9,847 nucleotides of DNA from Calditrichia bacterium (GTDB lineage Bacteria > Calditrichota > Calditrichia > Calditrichales > Calditrichaceae): assembly GCA_027039465.1 (NCBI GenBank), contig JALWEA010000372.1, forward strand, positions 1 through 9,847. Reading direction: 5' to 3'. The notes under the pieces were generated by a model. That model was not told where the DNA came from. It searched no databases and saw only the letters and a program-made list of their open reading frames with translations. The translations under genes and the position numbers were made by a program. This document shows positions 6,764-9,847 of the stretch, piece by piece. Position 1 is the first letter of the stretch, and each line of letters starts with the position of its first letter.

Positions 6764-7765
6764 AGATGACGGACGCAACGGCCAGATCAATTTATTAAGC
6801 TTGGTTTGAGGGCCTACGTGAAAATTCATGGTAAATTCTTTTTCCAAATCCACAAAATCAAAAATATAAAAAAGCAAATTTTCGGCATCCGGGGTTGTTG
6901 AAACAGAAGCCACGAAACGTTGCCCGTTGCCTACGACAAAGTTGACTATGGGTTGTCCGGTTCGAAACAGAAAAGTCCGCTTCCAACCCGAAATGCTGAT
7001 TTTTTGCAAAGAATCGGAATCGGCCGGTTTTTGCTGAATCAAAAAATAGTCGTCAATAAAACGCAAATGCCCACCGTGCTCTCCCGGATATTTACTCAAA
7101 GCGCGCACATCGAAAATATCACCGTCCGCTGCCAAATAGGTGCCGGATGGCGAAAAATCTTCCGCCTGAATATTGGCGGAAGAAATACGTACGGGATTGG
7201 TTTGGTTGAGTTTCCCGTAATACAAACCGTCGTATTGACTCCAGGCATATTCCTGACCCGAGGGTGCGATTTTCGGAGCAAAGGCCGCTCCGTCGTTGGC
7301 GCTGTTTAAAATGAAATTGTCGCCGGTTTCAATGTACAAAACGGCCAAACGACGCATGGCCTGATATTGCGTTTCGTAAATAACAACCCGCCCGTCCCGA
7401 TTAACGGTGATTCTTCCCGTTGGCAAAAATTCAACCTTACGACTGTAATCACGGCGAAATTTCAACAGGTTGTAGCGATCGATATGCGCTCCGTAAGCAA
7501 CCAGTAACCAATTCCCGTCCTGAGAAATATCAAAGTCGTGCAATTGCGGAATTGGAATGGTAAAGGAGTCGAATTTGTGCTGATCGGTGTCTAAAAAATA
7601 AATGGAATCCTTACCGCTTAGACTGAAATAAATATTTCCGGACGCTTTGGGCTTTGCCTGACTCTTTTTTACCGACGGTTCGTCGAAATTCGAGCAGTTT
7701 GTTAACATCAATAATATCAAGCTAAAAATCAGTAATCCTTTGAATCGCCTTGGTTTAAATCTCAT
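6746..7765 (-). CDS. Probable lipoprotein with beta-propeller-like (WD40/TolB-like) repeats
   Basis: A 339-residue protein. The N-terminus has basic residues, a hydrophobic stretch (11-21) and Cys24 in LTNC, resembling a lipoprotein signal with an unusual Asn before the Cys. After a polar linker come repeated blade-like strands: ISQDGNWLLVAYG (80-92), VNRDGRVVIYE (121-131), IAPSGQEYAWSQYDG (166-180) and FSPSGTYLAADGDIFDV (204-220), the typical phi-S-x-D/S-G pattern of beta-propellers. Such proteins act as scaffolds or ligand sensors at the envelope; no catalytic motif is visible. Its ATG shares an ATGA with the stop of the upstream glycosyltransferase gene, so it is probably translationally coupled to it and may assist glycan work, but that is a guess from position. 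A weak AGGG lies 10 bases before the start. Confidence 0.65.
   Translation of the reverse strand: MRFKPRRFKGLLIFSLILLMLTNCSNFDEPSVKKSQAKPKASGNIYFSLSGKDSIYFLDTDQHKFDSFTIPIPQLHDFDISQDGNWLLVAYGAHIDRYNLLKFRRDYSRKVEFLPTGRITVNRDGRVVIYETQYQAMRRLAVLYIETGDNFILNSANDGAAFAPKIAPSGQEYAWSQYDGLYYGKLNQTNPVRISSANIQAEDFSPSGTYLAADGDIFDVRALSKYPGEHGGHLRFIDDYFLIQQKPADSDSLQKISISGWKRTFLFRTGQPIVNFVVGNGQRFVASVSTTPDAENLLFYIFDFVDLEKEFTMNFHVGPQTKLNKLIWPLRPSSSSQHD
7762..7765 (-). other. ATGA stop/start overlap
   Basis: The four bases read ATGA on the minus strand: ATG starts the lipoprotein gene and TGA ends the glycosyltransferase gene. This is a standard sign of translational coupling and common transcription. Confidence 0.8.
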
Positions 7766-9000
7766 TTTTTGATTACCCTGTTTAAAAGCGGTACCAGATT
7801 TCTATGATAAATATTATCCCAAACATAGTCATTCATTACCTTTCGGAACCAGCGAGCAGGCCCTAACGATTCAAGAAAATTTAAGATCTTGTCTGCGATT
7901 TCATCGGCCGTCTCATTCAGATCAAAATACAACACATGGTCTCCGGCAATGGATTGGAAAGGCGGAATATTGGAACAGGCGATTGGTAATTTAATCATGC
8001 CCGCCTCCAATAAGGGAATGCCAAAACCTTCCTGTTTGCTAGGCAAAAACAGAATGTCGGAAAGAAGGTACAAATCGTGCATGATAACGCGGCTGGCCGG
8101 TAGCTTTTCACCGCTTTTAAACGTGTAATCCGCCACCATTATCAAGTCCCGCCGGACATTTAAGTCTTCAGCCAAGCGATTTAGTTTGTTAAAATATTGC
8201 ACCGTTTTTGCTTCGTGCGGATCAAATGCGCCGGTTAACAACAGTTTGGCTTTTTTACCCTGTTGCTTTAAAGCATGAAGCACTTCGATGGAAAGTTCAA
8301 TATTTTTACGCGGATGCAAACGAGACGGTTGCGCCAAAATCAAATCGGCCTGAAATAAGTTTTCTTCTTTAATTAAGCGGATTGTCTGATCGCCAAGGCG
8401 AAAAAAGCGGATAGGATCGACGCCGTTGGGAATCACCTCGATGGCTTTAGGCTTGCTGCGATATAATTGGCTAAACTCTTTAGCCCGACTTTCGGATATG
8501 GTAACATAAGTGATGTTCGGATTAAAGGATTTGAGAATTTGATACGGTTCACTGTCCAGTTCCGGCGGATAATTGGCGTAAAAATAGGGCGAGTCATGAT
8601 TCCAACTGATTATGGAAATTAAACGGCTGTCTGCCAGATGATGCAAGGCCATGGTCAACGGAAGATTATAAGGCATTGTCAACACATTGTGTGCGATCAG
8701 AATATCAAAATCATGCAGGCTTTCCTTAAGAATTTCGAAAATGGTTTCTTCGTAAGTGTGCAAATTTTCCAGATGTTTCAAGGGATCTTTTTGGAGTTTG
8801 CTGATTTCCTTGTGGCGGGAAGAAAATAAAGGATGAATTTCGATTTCAATCCCGTTTTTAAAATAATCACCCATACCGGCAAGAATTTTCACCGGATGAT
8901 GGTAGCGATAAAAAAGAGAAGCCTGCTGGCGAATGATCTCTTCGACACCGCCAACCACCGGCGGGCATGAGTAATGCAGAAGCGCAATATTAAATCGCAT
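7762..9000 (-). CDS. Glycosyltransferase family 4 (GT-B fold)
   Basis: A 412-residue protein of normal GT4 length. The N-terminal Rossmann half contains VVGGVEEIIRQQ (15-26), the glycine-rich acceptor-side loop, and AHNVLTMPYN (103-112). The C-terminal half has IPNGVDP (190-196), the donor-binding SRLHPRKN (226-233) with Arg231/Lys232, and the E-x7-E motif EGFGIPLLE, with Glu324 and Glu332. The enzyme should transfer a sugar from a nucleotide-sugar donor to a glycan, lipid or other acceptor with retention of configuration; sugar and acceptor are unknown. No signal peptide or membrane segment, so it acts in the cytoplasm. The start is an ATG with GAGGA 6 bases upstream. It follows another GT4 gene after 9 bases and overlaps the next gene by 4, indicating one operon. 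Confidence 0.88.
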   Translation of the reverse strand: MRFNIALLHYSCPPVVGGVEEIIRQQASLFYRYHHPVKILAGMGDYFKNGIEIEIHPLFSSRHKEISKLQKDPLKHLENLHTYEETIFEILKESLHDFDILIAHNVLTMPYNLPLTMALHHLADSRLISIISWNHDSPYFYANYPPELDSEPYQILKSFNPNITYVTISESRAKEFSQLYRSKPKAIEVIPNGVDPIRFFRLGDQTIRLIKEENLFQADLILAQPSRLHPRKNIELSIEVLHALKQQGKKAKLLLTGAFDPHEAKTVQYFNKLNRLAEDLNVRRDLIMVADYTFKSGEKLPASRVIMHDLYLLSDILFLPSKQEGFGIPLLEAGMIKLPIACSNIPPFQSIAGDHVLYFDLNETADEIADKILNFLESLGPARWFRKVMNDYVWDNIYHRNLVPLLNRVIKK

Positions 9001-9006
9001 AAAAAA

Positions 9007-9011
9007 TCCTC
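9007..9011 (-). promoter_or_regulatory. Shine-Dalgarno overlapping the upstream stop codon
   Basis: Minus-strand TGAGGA combines the stop codon of the upstream glycosyltransferase (TGA at 9012-9010) with the GAGGA ribosome binding site of the next gene, whose ATG begins 6 bases further on. This arrangement favours reinitiation by ribosomes finishing the first gene. Confidence 0.6.
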
Positions 9012-9847
9012 ATTCTTCCAAAGTACTAATCAAATACAACAGTTTCTGCTCGGCTACTTCGTACGAAAAATAGCGCTTGCCTAATTCAAAATTGCGTTTC
9101 ACCATCTTTTCGCGTAATTCTTCATTGTTTAAAATCCGTTTGATTTTGGTGATGCACTTTTTGGTGGCAAAGCCGTCGATGGTAATCACGTCAAAGCCTT
9201 TGGGTTCAATGTCCACTTTGTAAATGGAATAACGGTTAACCACGATCGGTTTTTGAAAGTAAATGGCTTCCAGGAAAGCGTTTCCGAATCCTTCGTAGCC
9301 GCTGGGGTAGGTAACCAAATCGGCACACTGATAAGCATCGGCGATGCTGTATTCTTTACCGCCGCTGTGTTTGCTGTCGCCAATCAAATGATCGATCAAA
9401 ATCAGACGCACTTTTAATTTATCCGCATATTCCACAATCTTTTGATAATACTCGTTCCCTTCGTCCCCCGAAGAATGGGAAATCACCAACGTGGGATTTT
9501 TTAAATTCATGTAATTCACAATCTCAATGGAACGTTCAATCCATTTGCGCGGCACAATGCGCGTAGGTTGAAGGATAAAATATTCGTTTTCATTCAGCCC
9601 GATAATCTTTCGTAATTTACAACGTTCTTTGTCGATCAAATCCGGTTCTTCTTCGAAGTTGAGCACATTCGGAATAATGGTATTGGAAATGCCAGTACGG
9701 TAGCTCAACTCTTTGGAAGCGATGGAATTGATCACCACATGGCGAATGGACGGGTGATCGGCAGGGAAAGCCATGTTCAGATAATCCTGGCCGGCATTCA
9801 CTAGATAGCGATCGCGTTCCCAATAAAAATCGTGATGATGGGCAATG
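9010..9847 (-). CDS. Glycosyltransferase family 4, N-terminus beyond the window (partial)
   Basis: The frame is open to the right edge and encodes the last 278 residues of a GT-B enzyme. The visible part starts just after the edge with AHHHDFYWERDRY, a loop typical of a GT4 subgroup in which the His-Asp-Phe segment lies near the acceptor site. Further on are IPNVLNFEE, the donor-site PTRIVPRKWIERSIEIV and the E-x7-E motif EGFGNAFLE. A GTG at 9801 could serve as an internal start, but the coherent family sequence before it shows that the gene begins outside the window. Donor and acceptor are unknown. It is clearly different in sequence from the adjacent GT4, so the pair is not a recent tandem duplication, and the two probably catalyse successive steps of one pathway. 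Confidence 0.85.
   Translation of the reverse strand, partial: IAHHHDFYWERDRYLVNAGQDYLNMAFPADHPSIRHVVINSIASKELSYRTGISNTIIPNVLNFEEEPDLIDKERCKLRKIIGLNENEYFILQPTRIVPRKWIERSIEIVNYMNLKNPTLVISHSSGDEGNEYYQKIVEYADKLKVRLILIDHLIGDSKHSGGKEYSIADAYQCADLVTYPSGYEGFGNAFLEAIYFQKPIVVNRYSIYKVDIEPKGFDVITIDGFATKKCITKIKRILNNEELREKMVKRNFELGKRYFSYEVAEQKLLYLISTLEE

Noticed and set aside
6920..7309. 129-codon plus-strand ORF opposite the lipoprotein gene
   Set aside because: It is antisense to a coherent beta-propeller coding sequence and shows no recognisable domain.
1..9847. CRISPR array, tRNA or rRNA genes, diversity-generating retroelement
   Set aside because: No regularly spaced direct repeats, no tRNA-like cloverleaf or rRNA motif, and no reverse transcriptase or template/variable repeat pair were seen on reading both strands.

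Overview
The window looks like chromosome from a Gram-negative bacterium with a type IX secretion system (T9SS). The main evidence is a PorU-type C25 sortase that itself ends in a T9SS-type C-terminal domain. The moderate base composition, the SEC59/DGK1/VTE5-family membrane kinase and the GT4 glycosyltransferases would fit the Bacteroidota/Ignavibacteria/Calditrichota side of the tree. My best guess is a Calditrichota-like organism; this is an inference from gene content, not a placement by similarity search.

Region 1 (1-1886) is AT-rich and looks like degraded accessory DNA. Positions 1-100 are non-coding and carry a 12-bp perfect inverted repeat enclosing a smaller hairpin, next to a T-run. 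A reading frame (101-1597) then begins in the middle of a von Willebrand factor A (VWA) domain and continues through an Ig-like segment into a LamG/concanavalin-like domain. The VWA first strand with its DxSxS metal-binding motif is absent, and there is no credible start, so this is a 5'-truncated remnant. The following 289 bases (1598-1886) hold no convincing gene but are dense in stem-loops, plus one doubtful 40-codon minus-strand ORF.

Region 2 (1887-6763) holds two divergently transcribed genes separated by 161 bases. On the minus strand is an integral-membrane lipid kinase of the SEC59/DGK1/VTE5 family. On the plus strand is a 1338-residue PorU-like sortase with visible signal peptide, catalytic His and Cys, and a FlgD-like C-terminal domain. 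For both I prefer a downstream ATG with a Shine-Dalgarno sequence over an upstream TTG.

Region 3 (6746-9847) is a tightly packed minus-strand operon read from the right edge leftwards: a GT4 glycosyltransferase (partial, cut by the window edge), a second complete GT4 glycosyltransferase, and a probable beta-propeller lipoprotein. The first two are 9 bases apart, with the second gene's Shine-Dalgarno overlapping the first gene's stop. The second and third share an ATGA overlap. The operon converges on porU and the two coding regions overlap by 18 bases.

Functionally, the intact part combines envelope-related roles: protein export and surface attachment (PorU), lipid-alcohol phosphorylation (membrane kinase) and glycan assembly (two GT4 enzymes). 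I see no complete novel system. The least explained DNA is the structured AT-rich segment flanking the truncated VWA-LamG gene.
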